A DNA stretch of 51,205 bases. It comes from CAZUVM01 sp964623885 (GTDB taxonomy: Bacteria > Verrucomicrobiota > Verrucomicrobiia > Limisphaerales > UBA8199). The stretch's first letter is position 1. Each line of letters starts with the position of its first letter. Of this stretch, positions 30,522-38,245 are shown one piece after another. The stretch spans positions 1-51,205 of the forward strand of contig CAZUVM010000096.1 in assembly GCA_964623885.1 (NCBI GenBank), in the 5' to 3' direction. Both the position numbers and the translations under genes were made by a program. The notes under the pieces are model-generated. The model worked only from the letters and a program-made list of their open reading frames with translations, made no database searches and had not been told where the DNA came from.

Positions 30522-32639
30522 TTACTTGCTCCGGACTTGTTCGATTCCAAGCTTCTTCAGGAACGGCTCGAGTGATGGCTTGCGTCCGAGGAATTCTTCG
30601 ACCGAAATATTTTCATCACGCGAGTCCCCTACCTCGTAGATCTCCTTCCGCAGTCGATGCCCAATGTTCTGGTCGAAGTATCCATTGGGGGCTTTCTCAA
30701 ACACCGTCGCCATATCGGCGGCGATCGAATCCGCCCATGCGTAGCCATAATAGCCCGCATCATAGCCGCCCATGATGTGCCCAAAATAGGCAACAAATGC
30801 CGTTCCCGGCACTCGTGGCAGAAACACCTCGCTGAGCACGCGGTTTGAGAGCGGCAGGGTTTCCTTCGCGTTGCGGTCATGAATCTGCGTGTGCAGCGCC
30901 ATATCGAGCTCCGCAAATGAGAGTTGGCGCCGATAATAGGTGCCCTCGGTGGCCAGCCGCGCCTGTTTGAGTTTGGCCAGGATGTCTGCCGGGATCTTCT
31001 TTGAAGGGTCGCGGTAATCGGCCGCAAAACTGTCGAGCACTTTCTTGTCCCAAACCCAGTTCTCGAGCATTTGCGACGGCGCTTCCACGAAATCACCCGG
31101 CACATGCGTGCCCGAGAACCGCCCGTATTTGGCCCTTGTCAAAAGTGAGTGCATAGCGTGGCCGAACTCGTGGAACAGCGTCTCGACCTCGTAATGCGAA
31201 AGCAACGATGGCCGATCCTTGGATGGCGCCGGGAAATTGCACACCAGCGAGCAGACGGGGCGTTGGTATTTTCCGTCGGGAAGCAACTTGCCCTCGATAA
31301 TAGAAAACTGCGCGAAGTGGTTGTACTTGCCTTCGCGTGGATACATGTCCAGATAGAACAATCCCATCGGCTCGTCGGTTTTAGCATCGGATACCGCGTA
31401 GAGTTGCAAGTCTCCTACCCACTTGTACGGCGCTTCGACGCGCTCGAATTTTAGACCGAATATGCTTTGATAAATCCGGAACATCCCGTCGAGCACGCGC
31501 TGGTACGGGAAATAAACCCGCAGTTGCTCCGCATCCACATCATATTTCTGCTTCTTCAACTGGTTGTTGTAATAGCGCCAGTCCCAGACATGAATTTGCG
31601 CTTTCGCATCACCGGTTTCTTTTACCTTGAGCTGACGAAACTCGTTCAGCTCGGAATCAAATTTCGGCTGCAAGCCGGTCTTGAGACGGTCCAGGAAATC
31701 AATCGCCGTCTTGGCGTTCTTGACCATTTTGACTTCGGTCTGGTAATCGGCCCATGAGGAGTATCCCAGCTTGTGGGCGATGTCGTCGCGCAAACACAGC
31801 GCCTTTTCCAGGATGGGAATGTTCTCTTCCTTTGCCAGGTTATCGCGCTCGATCAGCAATCGCTTGCGGACGTCCTCGCGCTTCGCATTCTCCATCACCA
31901 TCACGTACTGCCAGGTAACATTAGCCAGCACGGTATATTCGTCCGGGCCGGTTTTCGTTTGTTCGAGGAAACTCGATGGCACTCCGTCCAGTTCCGCGGC
32001 GGTAAATTTCATCGGTTTCTTGGCCTTGGTCACGTTGGACTCGAAGTCGGTCGTCAGACTTGAAAGATCCTTGCGCATCTGCTCGACCTGGTCGCGCTGG
32101 GCCTTGGGCAGGTCCAAACCGGCGCGCCGGTAATCGCGCATGGTCTCGAACAGCAGCTTGGCGTCTTCAGCTTTGAGCTTCGGTTTTGTGTCCGCGAACG
32201 CTTTGATATTGCGATAGACATCTTCCCGATAATCCAACCCCACGGTCCATTCATCCAACGCCTTAACTGCTTCAGTCGCGGCATCACGAATATCGGCGCT
32301 GGTGCTCGTTTCCTTCATCAGGCCCAGCCGATTCTCCACAACGCCGATCTCATAACCCGCATCGTCCAGAGCCACCACCGTGTTCCGGAAAGTGACCTTC
32401 TTCGGATCGAGGGCGGCGATTCGATCCAGCGCCGCGTTTCCATTGGCGATGGTTTTTCGGATGGTGTCGCGCACTTCGTTGGTCGAGGTCTCGAAATGCG
32501 GCAGTGTTACGACCGCTTTAAACTTCGCCGCGAGCGCTGCGAACTCGTTGAAATTGCCCATCGGCGTGCTGGTTTGGGCGAAGTTGGTGAGACCAGCGGT
32601 CAAAGTGACTAATAGAATCGGTAAAACTTTCCAGTTCAT
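30522..32639 (-). CDS. M3-family oligopeptidase (exported)
   Basis: A 705-residue protein from ATG 32639, which restores a signal peptide (MNWKVLPILLVTLTAGLTNFAQ); the longer frame upstream has no signal. The zinc site HEFGH lies at about residues 490-494, in LFHEFGHAMHSLLTRAKYG, with the distal Glu in FVEAPSQMLENW, typical of thimet oligopeptidase/Dcp peptidases. Cleaves short peptides; here predicted periplasmic. Full family length. Convergent with the Tyr/Gly-rich gene. Confidence 0.9.
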   Translation of the reverse strand: MNWKVLPILLVTLTAGLTNFAQTSTPMGNFNEFAALAAKFKAVVTLPHFETSTNEVRDTIRKTIANGNAALDRIAALDPKKVTFRNTVVALDDAGYEIGVVENRLGLMKETSTSADIRDAATEAVKALDEWTVGLDYREDVYRNIKAFADTKPKLKAEDAKLLFETMRDYRRAGLDLPKAQRDQVEQMRKDLSSLTTDFESNVTKAKKPMKFTAAELDGVPSSFLEQTKTGPDEYTVLANVTWQYVMVMENAKREDVRKRLLIERDNLAKEENIPILEKALCLRDDIAHKLGYSSWADYQTEVKMVKNAKTAIDFLDRLKTGLQPKFDSELNEFRQLKVKETGDAKAQIHVWDWRYYNNQLKKQKYDVDAEQLRVYFPYQRVLDGMFRIYQSIFGLKFERVEAPYKWVGDLQLYAVSDAKTDEPMGLFYLDMYPREGKYNHFAQFSIIEGKLLPDGKYQRPVCSLVCNFPAPSKDRPSLLSHYEVETLFHEFGHAMHSLLTRAKYGRFSGTHVPGDFVEAPSQMLENWVWDKKVLDSFAADYRDPSKKIPADILAKLKQARLATEGTYYRRQLSFAELDMALHTQIHDRNAKETLPLSNRVLSEVFLPRVPGTAFVAYFGHIMGGYDAGYYGYAWADSIAADMATVFEKAPNGYFDQNIGHRLRKEIYEVGDSRDENISVEEFLGRKPSLEPFLKKLGIEQVRSK

Positions 32640-32701
32640 AGTACGGCTGTGGAATTTGCAGGAGCGACCCAGCCGCCATGACCATGCCAGTCCCGTTGCG
32701 A

Positions 32702-33745
32702 TTAGGCCAGCTTTTTCAGGAAGGCAATCTCTTTGCCCACAATTTCGCCTCGTTCTGACTCCGCGTATTTGCCCAGCGATTCGTCTTCCACGCACAAATC
32801 ACCGGTATAGTTTGCCCGATGCAGAATGTCCGTCACGCGTTTGAAATCGATGTCGCCTTCATAAACCGGGCAATTGTACTTGGCATATTCCCAACCCATT
32901 TCGCGCCGGATGTTCCTCTTCTCTTCCGGGTAGCGAATGTTTTTGCAATGGGTGTGGACAACGCGCGGAGCAAACTTTTCGTAGATCCCATAGAGATCTT
33001 CCAGCGGATGACCCCACCAATAAAAGTTCGCAATGTCGAGTGTCAGGCCCAGATGTTCCGATCCTACGCCATCGAATAGCTTTTCAAGAAAGGCCGGATC
33101 GTTGGTCGTCGTGCTGTGGTTCTCGACACCAAAGCGGATGGGCGTTCCTTCGACGATCTCGCACATGCGCTTGCAAGCGTTGATGGCGAACGGCAGGAAG
33201 TCTTGCTTCTTAATCGCGCGCGGCACGACGTCGATGCGGATCGCTTTCACCCCCAGTTGCTGCGCGGCTTTAACCAGTCCTTTCGTTGCTGCCAGTTCCT
33301 CGTCGAGGTGCTCATCGAAACGGTTGGACATCATAAATGCGCTGATCTTTCGGGTGTGCGTCGAAAGGTCCGCCTCCAGCATGCGCACACCGTCATCAGT
33401 TGCTACCGAGTACTTGCGTTCCGGATGAAACAGGTTCAGGCAGTTCAGTTTTGCGTCAACCGCCACTTCGGTGCACTCGGCTCCGAGCGCTTCCATACAC
33501 GACCAACTGTCCGGCTTACCTGCGGTCCTCAGATGCAGGTCCCGACAGCCGACCAGGCATTTTTTGGTTTCCGCTGCCGGCGCGCGTAGCGCTATTGGCA
33601 GGAGTGCGCCGCAGACTGCTAATGTCGTCGTCTGTTGGATGAACTCCCTCCGCGACGTCGGAGATCCAGACTTAGAGCGTGGCGGCGGCTCTCCAGTTTG
33701 CATTGAATTGCCGTCATGTGAACTTCCGTTTCGTGGATTATTCAT
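32702..33745 (-). CDS. TIM-barrel sugar isomerase/epimerase-like protein, Tat-exported
   Basis: A 347-residue protein. A twin-arginine signal, SRREFIQQTTTLAVCGALLPIAL, lies at residues 31-53; the extra N-terminal residues suggest a later start (Met15) is possible. Residues 65-345 fit the xylose-isomerase-like TIM barrel: IRIDVVPRAI, RFGVENHS, LGLTLDIANFYWWG, VVHTHCKNI and DLCVEDESLG, with metal-ligand Glu/Asp/His positions. Its start overlaps the stop of the glycoside-hydrolase-like gene (ATGA), so both are expressed together. Substrate unknown; probably a carbohydrate. Confidence 0.85.
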   Translation of the reverse strand: MNNPRNGSSHDGNSMQTGEPPPRSKSGSPTSRREFIQQTTTLAVCGALLPIALRAPAAETKKCLVGCRDLHLRTAGKPDSWSCMEALGAECTEVAVDAKLNCLNLFHPERKYSVATDDGVRMLEADLSTHTRKISAFMMSNRFDEHLDEELAATKGLVKAAQQLGVKAIRIDVVPRAIKKQDFLPFAINACKRMCEIVEGTPIRFGVENHSTTTNDPAFLEKLFDGVGSEHLGLTLDIANFYWWGHPLEDLYGIYEKFAPRVVHTHCKNIRYPEEKRNIRREMGWEYAKYNCPVYEGDIDFKRVTDILHRANYTGDLCVEDESLGKYAESERGEIVGKEIAFLKKLA

Positions 33746-34977
33746 AATTTGAATCGATAAACATGCACCTCAAAAGGCGCAAACCAATCCTCCAGTTTCC
33801 CTGCTTTGGCTTCAACGGCCCGGGGCGATTCGTAGAGCACCTCGCCTGTCTTCGCACTCGCCGGTAAACCGCTGAATTCGACTTTCTCAGTCGGTCCTTC
33901 GCGTTTGCACGCGAGGAGGAAAAAATCGCCGCCAGTCTCGCGCGCGCAGAATTCCATCCCCTGGCCTCGTGTGACTTCCATTGCATAGCTTGCGTTCGCA
34001 GTGACCAAGGCAGGATAAAGCGGGCTTTTCGTCCCGATTTCCTCAATCACCCGCCGCAACACGCGGTTCCAAAAAGTCCAGTTCCAGCCCAGTTCCCGGT
34101 CCGATGGCGGCATGGCTTTGAGATTGCTGCCCCCGAAGTAAATCAGGCCGCGCGCGCCGTTGATGATCGCTTCGTACGTCATGAACCGTTCCTCGGGGAA
34201 GGTTGGAAACCGCAGCGTTTTGCCCGGATTAAGCACCCCGCTCCAGGAGATCTGCAATACCATCCAGACTGGCATTTTGCCGCCAGCAACCTCCATCATC
34301 TTGCGAGTGTAGTCCCCCACCATGCTAATGTCTTTGTTTGTGAGCTGCGAATGGATGCCAGGCGGATAGCTGATCGGATAAACATCTGCCCCAACAATAT
34401 CGCCCGTGACATTGTATTCGCGCAGCGATTCGGCCGTGCCCCGCGGCGCCTGGATCACCACTATTGGATGATTTGGGTCCAACTCCTGAATCAGCTTACG
34501 GGCAGCGACTAATGGCGGCAAAGGCACCTTGCCCCATTCCGGCTCATCTTCACCTTTCCAGGCACCCAGGCCGGGATGATTCTTGAAGCGGTTCACGATT
34601 TCCCGCAGCTTCGCCTCGCGTACGCCAGCCGTCACGCGGGCAGCCTCGCGGAGGTATGGCAGACAATGCAGCCCGTATCGCACTGCGGCATCCATGTATT
34701 TCTGCTCGCGTTCGAAGGCTGCATTGTTCCAGCCATCGGAAGTTGCGCCGGTCCGCATGAAATTGGCACCGGCGTCGGCAAGCTCTTGGATGCCGTTTTT
34801 GCCTTCGGGCGTCATGCCGTCCGGCGGCGGCGGCATGGTGAACCCAATCGGGAATACCTTCTGGCCATCGATCACCAGTACTTGATCCGAATTGATGGTG
34901 ACGTGCGATCCATCCCCCAGACAAAGGTGAGAGGATAACAAACCAAGGCTCAGGCCAATCCATTGCCGGGATGTCAC
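33742..34977 (-). CDS. TIM-barrel glycoside-hydrolase-like exported protein
   Basis: A 411-residue protein with a signal peptide (MTSRQWIGLSLGLLSSHLCLG). A beta strand start (VLVIDGQKVFPIGFT), then GANFMRTGA, YGLHCLPYLREAARV, HPGLGAWKGEDEPEWG (the Glu-Asp-Glu likely catalytic), GADVYPISYPPG, PVWMVLQISWSG and ARGLIYFGG follow GH-A clan barrels. The C-terminal 80 residues form a beta-sandwich tail (FSGLPASAKTGEVLYESPR). Acts on an unknown polysaccharide in the periplasm or outside. First gene of a two-gene operon with the isomerase-like protein. Confidence 0.8.
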   Translation of the reverse strand: MTSRQWIGLSLGLLSSHLCLGDGSHVTINSDQVLVIDGQKVFPIGFTMPPPPDGMTPEGKNGIQELADAGANFMRTGATSDGWNNAAFEREQKYMDAAVRYGLHCLPYLREAARVTAGVREAKLREIVNRFKNHPGLGAWKGEDEPEWGKVPLPPLVAARKLIQELDPNHPIVVIQAPRGTAESLREYNVTGDIVGADVYPISYPPGIHSQLTNKDISMVGDYTRKMMEVAGGKMPVWMVLQISWSGVLNPGKTLRFPTFPEERFMTYEAIINGARGLIYFGGSNLKAMPPSDRELGWNWTFWNRVLRRVIEEIGTKSPLYPALVTANASYAMEVTRGQGMEFCARETGGDFFLLACKREGPTEKVEFSGLPASAKTGEVLYESPRAVEAKAGKLEDWFAPFEVHVYRFKL

Positions 34978-35090
34978 GATCTTGAATCTAAGCAGCCAAC
35001 AAAGTGCAAAGCTAGAAAGTTCTGCCGCGCCTTTGACTGCAATTGGACGATTGATTTAGGCTCCCCAAACCTCCACCCTCGGGCTCGCTT

Positions 35091-36560
35091 ATGAAACCGA
35101 GAGTCATTGCCGCAATTTGCAGTTGTCTTCTCGTTTCGAGTGTCTTGGCCCAGAGCACTGCGCTCGAACGGGCCAATGACTTTGAGCTGCGCGGCCGATT
35201 CAGTGATGCGGCGGCGGTATTGACTACTGCTCTTCACGCAGCCGATCTTCCGCCCGCCAATCGCAAGCAGTTGGAGTTCGAGTTGGACCGCCTCGGTCGC
35301 ATCAAAAAGGACTTCCCTTTCACGAAGGACAGCTTGTTTGCCGCATTGAAGAAAGCGGTCAAAGGCCTGACGCAGCAGGAATTCGAAGAATGGGTGGCCG
35401 AAGGTCGGTTTGATAGCCGCGAAATCGATGGCCAGCGCTTCTTCATGTCGTCGAGCGTTAGCAATCTTTTCTTCCGTTATCCTGAGCTTGGGCCGCGGCG
35501 GCTGCCGCCCAAAGACACGGCGCCCACGGAAATAAAGCACTGGGAAACGGTTCAAGCGATTCAGGCTGCGGCCCGCGCAGAGAAAAAGCCCTATGTTCTA
35601 CCCAAGCGCTTCGAAGTGACCATGAAAGTCACCGCCAAGCCCAGTGCTGCGCCTCCCGGCGAGATCATTCATGCCTGGCTCCCCATTCCTCGGGAATACC
35701 CATTTCAAAGTGGATTCGAACTCACCAGCGCCTCGCCGCCGGTTAAGCATATCGATGATCCTACCAGCCCTGTGCGCAGTCTCGAACTCGAACAGCCCGC
35801 CAAAAAGGACGCGCCCACCCAATTCAAAATCAATTTCGACTACACCATGCACGGCGTTTGGTTTGATCTGGACCCGGCCCGTGTAAAGCCGCCTGACCCC
35901 AACGACTCCACCGTCACAGAATACATGCGCGAAGCGCCCCATGTGGTCTTTACCCCTGAGCTGCGGGCTCTTTCCGGAACCATCATCGGCGAAGAAACCA
36001 ATGCCTGCATCAAGGCGAAGAAAATCTATGATTGGATCGCCGGGAATATTAAATACAGCTTCGCCATCGAGTACTCCACGATCCGCAACATCAGCGACTA
36101 TTGCCGCAGCCGCGGCTACGGCGATTGCGGGCAGGAAGCTCTGCTGTTTATCGCTCTTTGCCGTCTCAACGGCATCCCGGCGCGGTGGCAATCAGGCTGG
36201 AACACCTTTCCTGACGATAAGGACATCCACGACTGGTCTGAGATTTACCTGCCGCCCTACGGCTGGGTCCCGGTCGATCCCTACATGGGGATTTATGCGA
36301 CGCGCTACGCCACCAGCCTTTCGCCTGACCAACGCCGTGAACTGCGCGATTTTTATTTCGGCGGTCTCGATCAATACCGGATGATCGCCAACAGCGACCA
36401 CAGCCAAATCCTGAATCCGCCCAAACAATCAATGCGCTCCGACAACGTTGATTTCCAACGAGGCGAACTCGAATGGGGCAACCACAATATTTACTTCGAC
36501 CAGTATTCCTACGAGTTTACGATCAAAGAAGTAAAGCTGCCACGGGGCAGGGTTGAGTAA
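35091..36560 (+). CDS. Exported transglutaminase-like cysteine protease
   Basis: A 489-residue protein with a signal peptide (MKPRVIAAICSCLLVSSVLA). Residues 25-130 are helical, residues 185-290 a beta-rich domain, and residues 330-425 a transglutaminase-like core: KIYDWIAGNIKYSFAIEYS, catalytic Cys in RGYGDCGQEALLFIALCR, and His in IHDWSEIYLPPYGWVPVDPY (Asp in VDPY). These are often peptidases or amidases, not crosslinkers. Periplasmic. Followed 28 bp later by the inositol-phosphatase-family gene. Confidence 0.87.
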   Translation: MKPRVIAAICSCLLVSSVLAQSTALERANDFELRGRFSDAAAVLTTALHAADLPPANRKQLEFELDRLGRIKKDFPFTKDSLFAALKKAVKGLTQQEFEEWVAEGRFDSREIDGQRFFMSSSVSNLFFRYPELGPRRLPPKDTAPTEIKHWETVQAIQAAARAEKKPYVLPKRFEVTMKVTAKPSAAPPGEIIHAWLPIPREYPFQSGFELTSASPPVKHIDDPTSPVRSLELEQPAKKDAPTQFKINFDYTMHGVWFDLDPARVKPPDPNDSTVTEYMREAPHVVFTPELRALSGTIIGEETNACIKAKKIYDWIAGNIKYSFAIEYSTIRNISDYCRSRGYGDCGQEALLFIALCRLNGIPARWQSGWNTFPDDKDIHDWSEIYLPPYGWVPVDPYMGIYATRYATSLSPDQRRELRDFYFGGLDQYRMIANSDHSQILNPPKQSMRSDNVDFQRGELEWGNHNIYFDQYSYEFTIKEVKLPRGRVE

Positions 36561-36588
36561 ACCTTCATTTTCCTGAGAACAGCAACGT

Positions 36589-37410
36589 GTGAAAAAGGGA
36601 CACCAGAAAACGCTGAATTTGGATCGGGCGGCGGCAACGGCGGCACGAGCCGCGCGGTCGGTTGGCGCGCTGATGCGACGCAAACTGCATCAGAGCAAGC
36701 GGGCCAATGAGGTGACGCAGCACGACATCAAGCTCGAACTGGATGTTCGCTCGCAAAAGCTCATCGAGAAAACCTTGCTTACAGCGTTCCCGCAAACCGC
36801 GCTTCTCGGCGAGGAAGGCATTACTGGTGATCCTCAATCAAGCTGCCGCTGGGTCGTCGATCCGATCGACGGCACGGTGAATTTTACCTACGGCATTCCG
36901 CACGCTTGCGTTTCGATCGCGCTCCAGCAACGTACCGGCCACCGCTCCGCCAGCACGTATTCGGACGGCTATGACACGCTTGTCGGTATTGTGTATGACC
37001 CCTTTTGCGACGAGCTATGGACGGCGGTTCGCGGCCAACCTGCCCGACTGAACGGCCGGATCATCCGCGTCAGCAAGCACCACAAGCTGGCCGAATCCAT
37101 CGTTTCGATTGGGTTCGCCAAGAGTCGCGAGAGCCTGGAGGACACACTTCCGTACTTCAACAAGCTGGTCCATCGCGTACGCAAGATCCGGATGATGGGT
37201 GCCGCGGCCCTCGCCTTGGCCTATGTGGCCTCGGGCCGCTTCGATGCTTATATTGAGCGTGGCATCCGACTTTGGGATATCGCCGCCGGCGGTCTCCTCA
37301 TTGAATGTGCGGGCGGCGAGTTCTGGCGCGAATCGATCCCCGGCGAGTACGCTTACCGAATGATTGCCAGCAATGGTCTGCTCCGGCGCACGCTGCGAGT
37401 GCCGAACTGA
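36589..37410 (+). CDS. Inositol monophosphatase family protein
   Basis: A 273-residue protein starting at GTG 36589. Mg-binding motifs: GEEG (residues 81-84), WVVDPIDGTVNFTYGIPHACVSI and LWDIAAGGLLIECAGG. This is the normal layout of SuhB/IMPase-type phosphatases acting on inositol-1-phosphate, PAP or sugar phosphates. Cytosolic. A short insertion after residue 110 (RTGHRSASTYSDGYDT) extends the usual loop. Probably cotranscribed with the gene before. Confidence 0.88.
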   Translation: MKKGHQKTLNLDRAAATAARAARSVGALMRRKLHQSKRANEVTQHDIKLELDVRSQKLIEKTLLTAFPQTALLGEEGITGDPQSSCRWVVDPIDGTVNFTYGIPHACVSIALQQRTGHRSASTYSDGYDTLVGIVYDPFCDELWTAVRGQPARLNGRIIRVSKHHKLAESIVSIGFAKSRESLEDTLPYFNKLVHRVRKIRMMGAAALALAYVASGRFDAYIERGIRLWDIAAGGLLIECAGGEFWRESIPGEYAYRMIASNGLLRRTLRVPN

Positions 37411-37433
37411 TCAGTTGCTGGTGCTCGACGCCC

Positions 37434-38132
37434 TCAATCGGTCGAGCCCTGGTCTCTGAATCGCTCCTTCAATTTCGTCAACGCTCTCGCCCGATGACTG
37501 AGTCGGTTCTTCACCTCATCCCCCAATTCGCCGAAAGTCTGCTCAAACCCTTCAGGAACGAATAGGGGATCATAACCAAAGCCGCCGCTGCCGCGGTGAT
37601 CGCATACCAATCGGCCCTCGCAGACGCCTTCGAACAGCTCCGTTTGCAGTTCGTATTCGTTTGCCGAACAAACAGGCGAGCTACCCGATTTTGACGGTGC
37701 AAGAACCGGGGTCAATGCCAGCAAACAACGGAATCGCGCCGTTCGTTTCTCCGTGGGCACGTCTTGCAGCAATCGCAGCAGCTTGGCATTGTTGGCCGCG
37801 GTTGATGCATTCCCTTTTGCACCGGTGTCTAGTGCTGAGAACCGCGCCGAGTGCACGCCGGGCTCACCGTTCAGCGCGTCCACCTGCAGGCCCGAATCAT
37901 CAGCCAGGACATAGTCGATCTGAGGCGTGGCTTGAGACCGCGAGCCTGTTACCAGCCATTTCGCGAGTTCAGTCGCCTTTTTCGTGGCGTTCCCGGCGAA
38001 GGTGCCGGCATCTTCAACGACTTCCGGCGCGCCGGGAAACTCGTTCAAGGTGGTCAGCTTGAATCCCCCGCCGAGGATGGCTTGAATTTCTTCAAGCTTG
38101 TGCGCATTACGCGTGGCAATCAACAAAGTCAT
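37434..38132 (-). CDS. rdgB: Non-canonical purine NTP pyrophosphatase (RdgB/HAM1)
   Basis: A 232-residue protein from ATG 38132 (MTLLIATRNAHKLEEIQAIL, the family start). Motifs: GTFAGNATKKA, ADDSGLQVDALNGEPGVHSAR, RARFRC-like TARFRCLLAL, and SGGFGYDPLFVPEGFEQTFGEL near the end. Hydrolyses dITP/XTP/ITP to monophosphates, cleaning the nucleotide pool. An insertion of about 25 residues (ALTPVLAPSKSGSSPVCSANEYEL) is longer than usual. Divergent from leuS over 113 bp. Confidence 0.92.
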   Translation of the reverse strand: MTLLIATRNAHKLEEIQAILGGGFKLTTLNEFPGAPEVVEDAGTFAGNATKKATELAKWLVTGSRSQATPQIDYVLADDSGLQVDALNGEPGVHSARFSALDTGAKGNASTAANNAKLLRLLQDVPTEKRTARFRCLLALTPVLAPSKSGSSPVCSANEYELQTELFEGVCEGRLVCDHRGSGGFGYDPLFVPEGFEQTFGELGDEVKNRLSHRARALTKLKERFRDQGSTD

Positions 38133-38245
38133 AGCCCGCGGAACATACCAAACAATCTTCTGATCGCAATTGCGCTTCGAGACCGTTTTGAAGGCCACTG
38201 TTCTGGATTGTGCGTATCTCCCCTTTGCGCAATATTCAGCGGCTT

